Assembly (NCBI GenBank): GCA_964057225.1
Contig: OZ059896.1
Span: forward strand, 9,238,001-9,302,000
From: Auanema rhodensis
Taxonomy: Eukaryota > Nematoda > Chromadorea > Rhabditida > Rhabditidae
DNA: 64,000 nt
Direction: 5' to 3'
Under the pieces are notes generated by a model. It was given only the letters and a program-made list of their open reading frames with translations. It did no database searches and was not told the origin of the DNA. This document shows positions 38,945 to 49,797 of this stretch, in pieces. Position 1 is the stretch's first letter. Each line of letters opens with the position of its first letter. Made by a program: the position numbers and the translations under genes.

Positions 38945-40802
38945 ATGACAATATCATATTCGGGAAATTTCTTGAGGCTTCTCTTACGATGGAAGGGATC
39001 AATATGGAGATCTATTTGGAAAGAGCTTTTTATATATACTATTTTATTTTATGCAATTCGCATGTTTTACTTATATGGTATTGACCTTATTGATGACGAT
39101 GAGGACGAAAGAAGATATTACAGGTGCTTAAACTAGCGAAAAACAAATACTTGTAGTTTTTATTATAGGGCAAAGTTTGAAGCAGTTTGTCGCAAATTTG
39201 ACAGCTACACCAAATTGATTCCATTAACATTTTTGCTAGGTTTCTATGTTTCCAATGTTGTCTCAAGGTAATTAAAAGTTTGGATATGAAGAATATATAA
39301 TAATAATGATTGTATTTAGATGGTGGCGTCAATTTGAAACACTATGCTGGCCTGAAGATATAGTATCAGTTATGTGTTCAGTTATCCATGAAAATGATGA
39401 AGATAGTCAGAAGCGTCGTCACGTAATAGCTCGATACATAAATCTGTCTGCTGCTCTGGCCTGGTATAATAGCTTATGAATATATTAGGATGAAAACTGT
39501 TTAGGAGAGATATTTCCTCGAAAATTCGCTTACGATTCCCTACCGTGAGATCACTGGTTGATTCAGGATTGCTAACAGAGAAGGAATATGATATATTGGA
39601 AAAAAATACCGTGAATATTGTTGCCATTTAAGAAATAATATGATGAAAGCTTTTACAGGAAGATTGTCAAGCTGTTAGATGGTTGACACCATTGCACTGG
39701 ATTCAACAAATTATAAAGAAAGAAGAAATTGTAAGTATTTAATTGCATCAGCTTATTGCTCTAAATATTTGTTTTATTATTTTCATGCTTTTTAGTAAAG
39801 ATTAGAGTTCATGCGGAAAAAAATCAGTTACAAATGCTAATACTGCAATTACGCTTATTAACAAATTATATATATATACTTTTATTTATTTATAACTTGA
39901 TTGCGCAGAATTCTAATACAGAGCATGTAATTCTAAGTACAAAAGAACCGAATTTAAATGATTCAGGAAAAGTGACAATGGTTTCGCATCTATGATCATG
40001 ATTTTTTGTTTTCAAATAAATATTTCAGGAAAAAAAACCGACAGCTTCTTTACTGAATAATTTTGTGACAGAACTGAAGAATTATCGTCAATCGTTGCGT
40101 AAGTTGTATGCATATGATTGGGTATGTGTTCCGCTTGTATATACTCAGGTAAACTTATGAAAGAAGAAATATATGTTTTTCTTATGTTTTCAGGTTGCTG
40201 CTCTTGCAACATATGCCTTTTTCTTCTTTGCTTTGTTTGGTCGACAAGCTCTTTTATCAGATATTGAATTAGGAAAAGAAATCGACATGATTCTGCCAAT
40301 GTTTTTGATAGTTCAATTCATGTTTTTTGTGGGTTGGTTCAAGGTATTTTTCAATTCTTAAATCATATTCAATAGTTATGGCATAATTTCGTAGATTGGG
40401 CAAGACCTAATGCGTCCGTTCGGCTTAGATGATGACGACATTGAATTAAATTATATTTTGGACAGAAATATTGCTACATCATTTGCAATTGTAAATCAGT
40501 TACAAATGTCGGAACCACGTAAGTATACCAATGACTATTACGTGCAAGAACATACTGTTTTTACATCTGTAGCTGAATTTGAAGAAGATATTTTCTGGAA
40601 AAATAGATCTGGACGAATCGAACCTCTGGCTCATACACCACTTAGCAGACGTTTAGCTGAACATAAACCAAAATTACATTCATATGTTCGAGTAGGTCAT
40701 GGTGACGATGCAGAATCTAAATCGTGTTTCGTAACTTCTCGAGATAAACGGTTAGCTTGTATTCGTATTAATTTGAAAGAAGTTTTTTTTTCAGCAACAT
40801 AG
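38945..40802 (+). CDS. Bestrophin-family anion channel
   Basis: The start MTISYS...[14 protein letters not shown] is the classic bestrophin N-terminus. Next come [19 protein letters not shown] and [23 protein letters not shown] with [15 protein letters not shown], the first membrane segments and linker. [22 protein letters not shown] is followed by the region [22 protein letters not shown]. The Ca2+-clasp segment [23 protein letters not shown] continues with NYILDRN, so the acidic cluster corresponding to EDDDDFE is intact. Bestrophins form pentameric Ca2+- or volume-gated chloride channels in the plasma membrane. The part after the clasp is short, about 120 residues, ending FFSAT. The last exon contains an internal TTTTTTTTCAG, so a slightly different C-terminus by splicing is possible. 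Which nematode paralogue this is cannot be told. Confidence 0.95.
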
Positions 40803-40920
40803 ATTGGTAACTATTGAATCAGTTCATTTATCATTAAAATAATATACATACTTACTCTGTGATACATAATAACTTAAATCAAAGAAAACGTAATAAAATG
40901 TTTTATTTAACATTTCTTCA

Positions 40921-42405
40921 TTAATCCCAGAACAATGGTTTTTTTGTCACATATATAAACCTTCTCTTTGTAGTTGTTATTTCTACTGGTTCATCTTCAT
41001 ATTCATCGGTAAAATCTTGTTGTGTTTCGTGTCCGAATGGACGGGGGGAATCGGCCTACATTGAAATATCATAAACTTTTTTACGACTTGAGAAATCATA
41101 CCGTTTCTATTATTTCTGGTGGTTCATCATTGAATTCTTCAACAACGACTGGATTTTCTACAATAACATCTTTACCTTCTGTTGTGGTAGTAGTAGATGG
41201 AGTAGAGGTAGAAGTAGTTGAAGTTGGAATTATTAAAGCATCTGACCCAGGAGGGGCTCCTTCAGATGATGTTCTGGAAAAGAAGAGATGCATTCAACTC
41301 TTTATGGAAAAAAACCTAAAACCAGGGGAACGAATAGGTCCAATTGAGGCTTCTGGTAGAGCTTCTGCCGTCATTTCCACTTGACTTTCAACTGGAGCGA
41401 CTGGTCCAGTTGTAGTTGGGTTTGCAACTCCTGGTTTGTTGTGTTTCTATATTTATAATTTGATTTTTTTTTATTCTTCTTATATACCTTTTCACTTAAT
41501 AACTGTAGTTCTAAAGGACATGGACAGAATTTAGCGTTAGCACCTCGTTCTCCTTGGGTTCCCTTATATCCACGCTCTCCTTGCTTTCCAGGAATTCCGT
41601 CAAGCCCATTTGGTCCATTTTGTCCTAATGGTCCAGCTTGACCATATATATAATTTCGTTTTCCTCTCGGTCCTTGCAATCCTGCCCTTCCTACAGGTCC
41701 TGGTGCTCCTTTTGGTCCAGGCAACCCGGTACCACCCATCGCACCCTTTCCTGGTGAACCTGGCTCACCATTAGGTCCCGGGAAACCACTAGGTCCAGTA
41801 TCACCTTCGATTCCAATTTCACCTTTAAACGATTAGTTCAATACTATTAGGGAAAATGCTATTTTACCATCGACACCATCGCTTGCTGGCATTCCGGCAA
41901 GCCCTTTTTCTCCTGGAGAACCAGGAACTCCTCTATCACCAGGTGGTCCTATTGGACCTGTAGGTCCTGCGGGGCAAACAAAACATTTTTGTTCTTCATT
42001 TTCCAAAATATCTCTTGCATCCAAACCACGTTCTCCAAATTCACCATCAGATCCTGCTTCACCATCAGCACCCTCAGGACCTGTAGTTAACTATTAATTC
42101 AAGAAAAAAATGTTAATTTCCAACCTTGAGGCCCAGGAAGACCAGGTAAACATTGAATTGATCTCTTAGAACGTTCAATGCTTAAAAATGATGAGGATAA
42201 ATAACGATCAGATATCTTAAAATATTTTTAGTTGAGTTATAAAATTGAGTTATATAAATCATACCTTTATTGAATCAAGCGTCTTAAGAACATTATTATT
42301 TTTTATATTAATTCTTTGAAGAACCACCGGTAAAAATATTAATTGAAAAAGAATGAAAACCGTTGATAGAAAAATGGATAAATAACCGATAACATGAAAA
42401 TTCAT
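40921..42405 (-). CDS. Cuticle collagen with long Thr/acidic C-terminal tail
   Basis: The ATG at 42405 follows a TTTTCAG acceptor. The N-terminus is one hydrophobic segment (FHVIGYLSIFLSTVFILFQL), then a helical stretch and a cleavage-like site SIERSKRSIQ. Gly-X-Y blocks are separated by an acidic spacer with a Cys pair (KCFVCPAGP) and broken once by KRNYIYGQ. The collagen part ends ANAKFCPCPLELQL. In place of a stop, three more exons follow. The first is Pro/Thr-rich (KHNKPGVANPTTTGPVAPV). The next carries a run of Thr/Ser (PTSTTSTSTPSTTTTTE) followed by acidic VVVEEFNDEPPEIIE. The last is acidic then basic (FTDEYEDEPVEIT, TKRRFIYVTKKPLFWD) and ends at TAA 40923-40921. The tail of about 120 residues is unusual for the family. 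Exon phases agree throughout. Confidence 0.88.
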
Positions 42406-42752
42406 CTGAAAATATTAGAAGTAGATTTTTAAAAGAAGTATAGAATATAAAAACTGCTGCTTTCATAAAAGAAGAATAGAAGGTGTGGGACAGACTGACC
42501 TAATATCACAGTGACCCTAATTACTATGTAAGTTCCGAACCTTTCCATTTTCAACACGACATCGTTTATCACTTGATATATAGGTCTTCATTAAGCACTC
42601 AGCTTCAGTATTTTTTCATATTAAACGTTATATAATATAAGTTTTGATGTAAATCATATAATTAAATCGTTCTATTGCTTGAAGTGTATATACTATAATT
42701 CTGATCAATTTATAACATTATTATAGTAAATACATTGAAGTAAAGATCCAAA
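42406..42752. other. Intergenic region
   Basis: A short AT-rich spacer between the collagen start and the 3' end of receptor gene A. I saw no gene. Confidence 0.5.
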
Positions 42753-44061
42753 TTAACATCGTACATCACTAATCACATTTTTATCAACAGATTGTATTAT
42801 TTGAGGAGATATCCTTGATGATAATCCCATTGTTTTCATTGAAATCGTCGAGCTATCAAAATCTAAGTAATAATAGAGATAGATAATAGTATATGCTGAA
42901 AATTAATTCAACTAACAATTTTTCCAAATGTTATGAAATTCCCGATTGAAGTATACCGTGATTAAACTAAAATCAGTTTTATAATATATTTTTTTAAAAG
43001 TTCTTACCCATCTGTAGAGTGTACGCATACCCACGCAAATGTGGTTAATAAGAATTTAACATACTTATTTTTGAAATATTCGTATAATACGAAGTAGGTT
43101 AATAATTCACACACAAAGACCATAGCCTGTAAGCAAGCCTGCTTGAGGAAGTTCAGTTCTTCAGCTCTTCTCGAACGCCTTACACGTGAAGAAGAAGAAT
43201 TATTAGATATCTAATATGGAAAATTGAACTCAAATTTAGATCTCTAAAATAACTTACTAGTAAACGATTAAATGCATGTACTCGTAATAGTGTGAACAAG
43301 TCGATTAATACAATCATAACAACGATAGTGACATATTTGAGAAAATCTGTATACCATGCAATTTTTATACAAATAGGAGAAGTACTGAATACAAAATGCC
43401 AATAATCCTCAGAAAAGTAAAAAGAACAGTCAGCTGAAAGTATAAATCACATTTTTGAGTTAAATATCACCTAGAACATACCTATTACATAGTAATAAAT
43501 AGTTGGTGTTATTGATAAGAACCAGGCAGCTATTATCATTTTTTTCGTATTGTTTTCACTACAAAAATGAGGTAATTCATACTAATTTCATATAAACTGA
43601 CCTGAAAATACGATCATACTGTAAAGGAAGCATTATAGCAGTCATTCTATTGAGAGAAATCAGTAAATGACAATATATACATATATCATAACAGATAAGG
43701 AGTATATGACCAAACCGATGTGAAATATCTTTCATGGATTGTACATCACTAAATTCAAAGTTAAACTTTCAAAATTTAAAAAGCAAGACTACGCACAAGA
43801 ATACCATAGGTGCGTAGAAAAATGTGAAAATAGTCAAGTGAACAGCTTCAGCAGTAGCTTGAGAAGTAGTAAGCTTTCCGAAGGCATTTTGAAGAGTTGA
43901 TACTCGATTAATGAAAAACACTATAAACCAGTTGCAGCACATGCCAAAGGTTGCAACCTGGAGAGTGTGCCTTATAGATTATACCACTTTTTAATTTAAC
44001 TTACAGTGAAAATAAGAAGCGCAATTAAATGATTTTCACTAAATAGTTCATGTGTGGACAT
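42753..44061 (-). CDS. Srx-like 7TM chemoreceptor, copy A
   Basis: Eight exons (44061-44005, 43957-43797, 43748-43602, 43558-43482, 43433-43258, 43210-43008, 42966-42917, 42862-42753) keep phase and give 326 aa. After an extracellular N-terminus and TM1 (CCNWFIVFFINRV), the segment NAFGKLTTSQATAEAVHLTI has the FG.L..SQA pattern of nematode Srx receptors. Later parts are ISLNRMTAIMLPLQYDRIF (DRY-like end of TM3), WFLSITPTIYYYVI, ADCSFYFSEDYWHF with a Cys, a basic loop RVRRSRRAEELNFLKQA, FLLTTFAWVCVHSTDGLITV (TM7), and FNREFHNIW. The tail KTMGLSSRISPQ is shared with copies B and C, which supports the last exon. Probably a ciliary or sensory-neuron G-protein-coupled receptor (family knowledge). 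No disabling change was seen. From about exon 5 upward it lies in a 2 kb block nearly identical to copy B. Confidence 0.85.
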
Positions 44062-45397
44062 TTTAGTGGAATAATTAGTAGAAGGTATTCTGATCTAAAC
44101 CACATATCTTTATAAGGTAGCAAATATGAGTAAATGTTATTTCTGAATAAACTTTAGAAAAAGGAAAGGATAAATTGCTAAAATGGATTTGTTATAGAAT
44201 GTCAAGCTATATATTTCAGCACAGTAAAAGACAAAAGTTATAATATGTAGGCTATTGAACTTATGGTTGTACTTTAGAATATTTACTTGTATCTTCAGAA
44301 ACAAAATCTAAAATAGATATACGTATTTATATATACGTTCTTCATTTGCATTTTGCATCATATATTTATCAGATTTCCTTAGAGTTGATAAAGGTCGAAG
44401 GTTTTAAGCGTAGTGTAAGCTAAAGGCCAGCAAAGACACCATACAGTTGTACTACCAGATGTGATATCATTATTGTTATTGTTACTGAATTTACAATTAT
44501 ATTTTTAGCTTTGAAAATATATTTTGTTACTTTAATATTGATACAATAAATAAAATTTATAAACATCATATTGTATAATTGACTTTGAACTCTTTTTAGT
44601 TGTTGAAAACTAAAAAATGAGATAATATTTAGAAGATATTGATATCAGTCTTATTAGAAAATAATAATATTTATTTGCTAGTAAAGTTTAAGATCTCTTA
44701 TTTCAATTCAGATTAAGAAAAATACTAAATTTTCTAGTGACATTATTATTCTTCACGTTTTACGTCATACCATAAAAGAGCTTTATGAAATCTTTCTAGT
44801 TCTCTGTATTTTTCATTTATTATTTGTGGGTGTCATACGTGATGATACTTCTTCTTATTTTGAAAGTGTAATCTTTCTATATTTATTAGAAACCTATGAA
44901 ACTAAAAAAAAAGATGAAGATGATTATTTGCTCGTCAATCTAGTCAGTTCTGTAGAGTATCAAAATTAGCATATTTCATTTAGAAAAGTCACGTCAGTTA
45001 AGCAATATGGCACACGTGTACGTGTACCTACTTTTAATGAAATTTTCTGTGAGTTATTAAATAATTTGCTGATTACACTTAATAACCTAGACCTATCGCT
45101 AATAATTTAATTCTGCTCGAGACATATTTTCATATTCTAGTCCTATATATAAGAATATATCGTCTGTATGATTTTTTGTTCTAAATGTTTTAAAAGATTT
45201 AATATTCAAAATTTTTAAATGAGTTTTCTTTAAATTCCTTTCAAATTTCTCGAAAGTAATTAGCTTATTATAATTTGTTAGATATAGACTAAATTTATGT
45301 TGAAAAATGTATATAGCATTGGATTTTGTATACTGTACTCAGAGCATATAACACAATTATACATTTTTCGAATATGTAGCAGTACATCCACAGTAGA
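43370..45397. repeat. Receptor-unit repeat block 1, copy A
   Basis: This block matches 46925-48952 at a constant offset of 3555 bp with very few substitutions. It contains the first half of receptor gene A (part of exon 5 to exon 1) and about 1.3 kb of 5' flank. Both ends are sharp: sequence identity stops abruptly after CAGTAGA at 45397. Confidence 0.95.
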
Positions 45398-45857
45398 TAG
45401 GCTTTCTAATTCGATTTTAGCAATTTTTCTAATGTAACTTCAATAGGTTTTCGTAATAGCTAAGTGAGAAGTTTTAATATATCCGTGATTCATTACGAGG
45501 AAATACAGTATCTGCAAGGATTCGTCTCTAAAAAAAACAATTCCTAAAATCTGTTTTTCTATCTGATTTCCGGATAGACGTTGTCTTCCTTTCTAGTGTT
45601 ATGTACCTAATTAGTTCATGTTGAGATATTTTATTGTCCTCAATTTTCTGAAGGTCTACTGTTAGTAATTGAATGAAATTATTCAGAATTTTAATCTCAT
45701 ATGTTTTATTAAAACGGATAAGTTGTAACTTATAATTAATAGTGATATAACTTAAGGTAAGTAACATTCCGGATTTGAATATTGACGTTCGAATAAGTAT
45801 CTATTCGAAATCATAAGGAACATAGTTTGATATATGCATACGGATGACGTTCTCTGG
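44062..45857. other. Intergenic spacer, receptor genes A and B
   Basis: 5' flank of receptor A, almost all inside repeat block 1 to 45397, then a 43 bp unique link and the start of repeat block 2 at 45441. No separate gene was seen. Confidence 0.6.
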
Positions 45858-45930
45858 TCAATATCTTGATTGTGCACTTTCAGTAGTTCCTCTATTTTCA
45901 GAATTCATAGTTGCTTGATTATACATTCTT
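45441..45930. repeat. Receptor-unit repeat block 2, copy at the 3' end of gene B
   Basis: Matches 49381-49870 at an offset of 3940 bp. It includes the 3' flank and the last coding exon of receptor B, and the other copy includes those of receptor C. Identity is high in the flank and lower in the coding exon. Confidence 0.9.
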
Positions 45931-47616
45931 GAAGAGATGTCAATGGTTAATACTTCATTCTTTGATTTTTTTAAACCTGAATAGAAAATGTGATGAACAG
46001 GCTATTGTTTCCATAAGTAAGATATAATATTTAATGTTATATATTACTGACTTACTTCTCCAGATTTGGTGAAATTCCCTATTGAAATGCACAGTAATCA
46101 ACCTGAAGTTAAGTTAAGATCAATTATCTTATGTGATTTTTAAAATAAAATTGTATATTTTTGAATTTCCTTAATAGCCCTTTGTACTTACCCATCAATT
46201 GAATGTAAGCATATCCATGAAAATGTAGTAAAAATAAATTTAATATGTCGATTTCCGAAACACTCATTCAGTGTAAAGTAAAATACTAACTCACAAGCAT
46301 AAACAATAGCTTGCAAACAAGCCTGTAAATGTATTCCTATTTGCATATATACTATTTGGATTATTCTATTAATATATTCAGACATTGAATCGAATTATTG
46401 CAAATACAAGGAGTTTTTCATTTCATAATTGTTTTGACTAATTCCGTATTTATACGTTTTTTTTTAATGTCCCCTCACATTGCAATCACTTCATGGGATG
46501 CTAGTAATTAGAAAAAAGAACTAGCCAATATCGGAGTTTTAAACAGTGCTCACAAAGTCGATTATTCTTTAAAACGAAGAAAAGTTGTAAATATAAATTC
46601 ATTTTTTCAATGTTTCGTTTCTGTTGTTCAATTTTAGTATACTATAGGTATATCAAAAAAATTCAAAGTAAAGCATCTATTTTGAAAACGTCAAACTATA
46701 TACACATACCTGTTTGAAGAAATTCATTTCATTCACATGACGTCGTATATTATTTGTAAAAGTGCTTTCTAAGACCTGAATCAATTGCGGTTATTTTAAC
46801 TAAAACAAAATTTACCCTAGTATTTACAATATGCACTTTCAAAAGTGTCGTCATATCAATAATTACAATTAAAACCACAATAATTATAGATTTCAAAAAA
46901 TCTGTGTACCATCCTATTACCCTACAAATAGGAGAAGTACTGAATACAAAATGCCAATAATCCTCAGAAAAGTAAAAAGAACAGTCAGCTGAAAGTATAA
47001 ATCACATTTTTGAGTTAAATATCACCTAGAACATACCTATTACATAGTAATAAATAGTTGGTGTTATTGATAAGAACCAGGCAGCTATTATCATTTTTTT
47101 CGTATTGTTTTCACTACAAAAATGAGGTAATTCATACTAATTTCATATAAACTGACCTGAAAATACGATCATACTGTAAAGGAAGCATTATAGCAGTCAT
47201 TCTATTGAGAGAAATCAGTAAATGACTATTGATGCATATATCGTAACAGATAAGGAGTATATGACCAAACCGATGTGAAATATCTTTCATGGATTGTACA
47301 TCACTAAATTCAAAGTTAAACTTTCAAAATTTAAAAAGCAAGACTACGCACAAGAATACCATAGGTGCGTAGAAAAATGTGAAAATAGTCAAGTGAACAG
47401 CTTCAGCAGTAGCTTGAGAAGTAGTAAGCTTTCCGAAGGCATTTTGAAGAGTTGATACTCGATTAATGAAAAACACTATAAACCAGTTGCAGCACATGCC
47501 AAAGGTTGCAACCTGGAGAGTGTGCCTTATAGATTATACCACTTTTTAATTTAACTTACAGTGAAAATAAGAAGCGCAATTAAATGATTTTCACTAAATA
47601 GTTCATGTGTGGACAT
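45858..47616 (-). CDS. Srx-like 7TM chemoreceptor, copy B
   Basis: The start at 47616 is in the same repeat block as copy A, so exons 1-4 encode almost the same protein. Exon 5 (PICRVIGWYTDFLKS, then IIDMTTLLKVHIVNTR) and the later exons are clearly diverged: VLESTFTNNIRRHVNEM, ACLQAIVYACELVFYF and FIFTTFSWICLHSIDGLITV. After FNREFHQIW a phase-1 intron (donor GTAAGT) leads to a final exon ending NRGTTESAQSRY at 45858. This exon aligns with the C-terminal exon of copy C. Frame is open throughout, so the gene looks intact. It has one intron more in the basic loop (after FFKQ) than copy A. Ligand and signalling partner are unknown. Confidence 0.82.
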
Positions 47617-48952
47617 TTTAGTGGAATAATTAGTAGAAGGTATTCTGATCTAAACCACATATCTTTATAAGGTAGCAAATATGAGTAAATGTTATTTCTG
47701 AATAAACTTTAGAAAAAGGAAAGGATAAATTGCTAAAATGGATTTGTTATAGAATGTCAAGCTATATATTTCAGCACAGTAAAAGACAAAAGTTATAATA
47801 TGTAGGCTATTGAACTTATGGTTGTACTTTAGAATATTTACTTGTATCTTCAGAAACAAAATCTAAAATAGATATACGTATTTATATATACGTTCTTCAT
47901 TTGCATTTTGCATCATATATTTATCAGATTTCCTTAGAGTTGATAAAGGTCGAAGGTTTTAAGCGTAGTGTAAGCTAAAGGCCAGCAAAGACACCATACA
48001 GTTGTACTACCAGATGTGATATCATTATTGTTATTGTTACTGAATTTACAATTATATTTTTAGCTTTGAAAATATATTTTGTTACTTTAATATTGATACA
48101 ATAAATAAAATTTATAAACATCATATTGTATAATTGACTTTGAACTCTTTTTAGTTGTTGAAAACTAAAAAATGAGATAATATTTAGAAGATATTGATAT
48201 CAGTCTTATTAGAAAATAATAATATTTATTTGCTAGTAAAGTTTAAGATCTCTTATTTCAATTCAGATTAAGAAAAATACTAAATTTTCTAGTGACATTA
48301 TTATTCTTCACGTTTTACGTCATACCATAAAAGAGCTTTATGAAATCTTTCTAGTTCTCTGTATTTTTCATTTATTATTTGTGGGTGTCATACGTGATGA
48401 TACTTCTTCTTATTTTGAAAGTGTAATCTTTCTATATTTATTAGAAACCTATGAAACTAAAAAAAAAGATGAAGATGATTATTTGCTCGTCAATCTAGTC
48501 AGTTCTGTAGAGTATCAAAATTAGCATATTTCATTTAGAAAAGTCACGTCAGTTAAGCAATATGGCACACCTGTACGTGTACCTACTTTTAATGAAATTT
48601 TCTGTGAGTTATTAAATAATTTGCTGATTACACTTAATAACCTAGACCTATCGCTAATAATTTAATTCTGCTCGAGACATATTTTCATATTCTAGTCCTA
48701 TATATAAGAATATATCGTCTGTATGATTTTTTGTTCTAAATGTTTTAAAAGATTTAATATTCAAAATTTTTAAATGAGTTTTCTTTAAATTCCTTTCAAA
48801 TTTCTCGAAAGTAATTAGCTTATTATAATTTGTTAGATATAGACTAAATTTATGTTGAAAAATGTATATAGCATTGGATTTTGTATACTGTACTCAGAGC
48901 ATATAACACAATTATACATTTTTCGAATATGTAGCAGTACATCCACAGTAGA
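46925..48952. repeat. Receptor-unit repeat block 1, copy B
   Basis: Second copy of the 2 kb block at 43370-45397. The differences I saw are a cluster of five substitutions in exon 3 (47227-47243) and one substitution at 48571. The block is followed by about 120 bp unique to this copy before a third repeat type starts at 49074. Confidence 0.95.
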
Positions 48953-49797
48953 CATTCTGTTTTATATGACTTACATAATCTTTAACTCAACATGTATGAT
49001 TATAGCAGAGCTAGTATGACTGTGCCAAAAAATTCAAGTTTGTGTCTCTTTGATGATTAAATTCACAATTGCAAATGTCCTTCATACTATTAAAGAGTGA
49101 GTGACATACTTGACCATTTCTTGTAAAGTGTAAGTATATGTATACTCTGTTTCATTCTATTTGAGATGCATATACGCAAAATATCCAAGATCTCATAATG
49201 TTGAAAACGCAGAAAACTATTTCATCTACATAAAACCTCTTATACTTCCTTTAAATTCAACTTCTAACGATGAACAGTGGTTCCTTTGAAGAACATATCG
49301 AAACCTTTTCTTCTAGTCATCAAAGAAAAGAATACTCCTAACTGATATTGAAATCGCGAATGTTTCTTCCATTGTCCCTTCAATAGGTCTTCGTAATAGC
49401 TAAGTGAGAAGTTTTAATATATCCGTGATTCATTACGAGGAAATACAGTATCTGCAAGGATTCGTCTCTAAAAAAAACAATTCCTAAAATCTGTTTTTCT
49501 ATCTGATTTCCGGATAGACGTTGTCTTCCTTTCTAGTGTTATGTACCTAATTAGTTCATGTTGAGATATTTTATTGTCCTCAATTTTCTGAAGGTCTATT
49601 GTTAGTAATTAAATGAAATTATTCAGAATTTTAATCTCATATGTTTTATTAAAACGGATAAGTTGTAACTTATAATTAATAGTGATATAACTTAAGGTAA
49701 GTAACATTCCGGATTTGAATATTGACGTTCGAATAAGTATCTATTCGAAATCATAAGGAACATAGTTTGATATATGCATACGGATGACGTTCTCTGG
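47617..49797. other. Intergenic spacer, receptor genes B and C
   Basis: 5' flank of receptor B within repeat block 1 to 48952, then the repeat that recurs at 52480 (49074 on), then repeat block 2 down to the end of gene C. No separate gene. Confidence 0.6.
49074..49663. repeat. Receptor-spacer repeat block 3, first copy
   Basis: 590 bp matching 52480-53069 at a constant offset of 3406 bp. Its second half, from 49381, is also repeat block 2 (copy at 45441). So the same spacer is present three times, with the first half missing at 45441. Confidence 0.93.

Noticed and set aside
42912-42914. TAG as the stop of receptor A, giving a 291-residue protein
   Set aside because: An in-phase intron just before it leads to a tail exon whose KTMGLSSRIS matches the tails of copies B and C, so the longer 326-residue model is preferred.
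43370-48952. Transposon or satellite as the source of the 2 kb repeat
   Set aside because: The block contains ordinary receptor exons and flank; I saw no transposase, terminal inverted repeats or target-site duplication at its ends.
46923-48952. Assembly artefact fully explaining repeat copy B
   Set aside because: The flanks of the two copies differ completely, a five-base difference cluster changes codons, and the coding exons outside the block are diverged but intact. Not formally excluded without read data.
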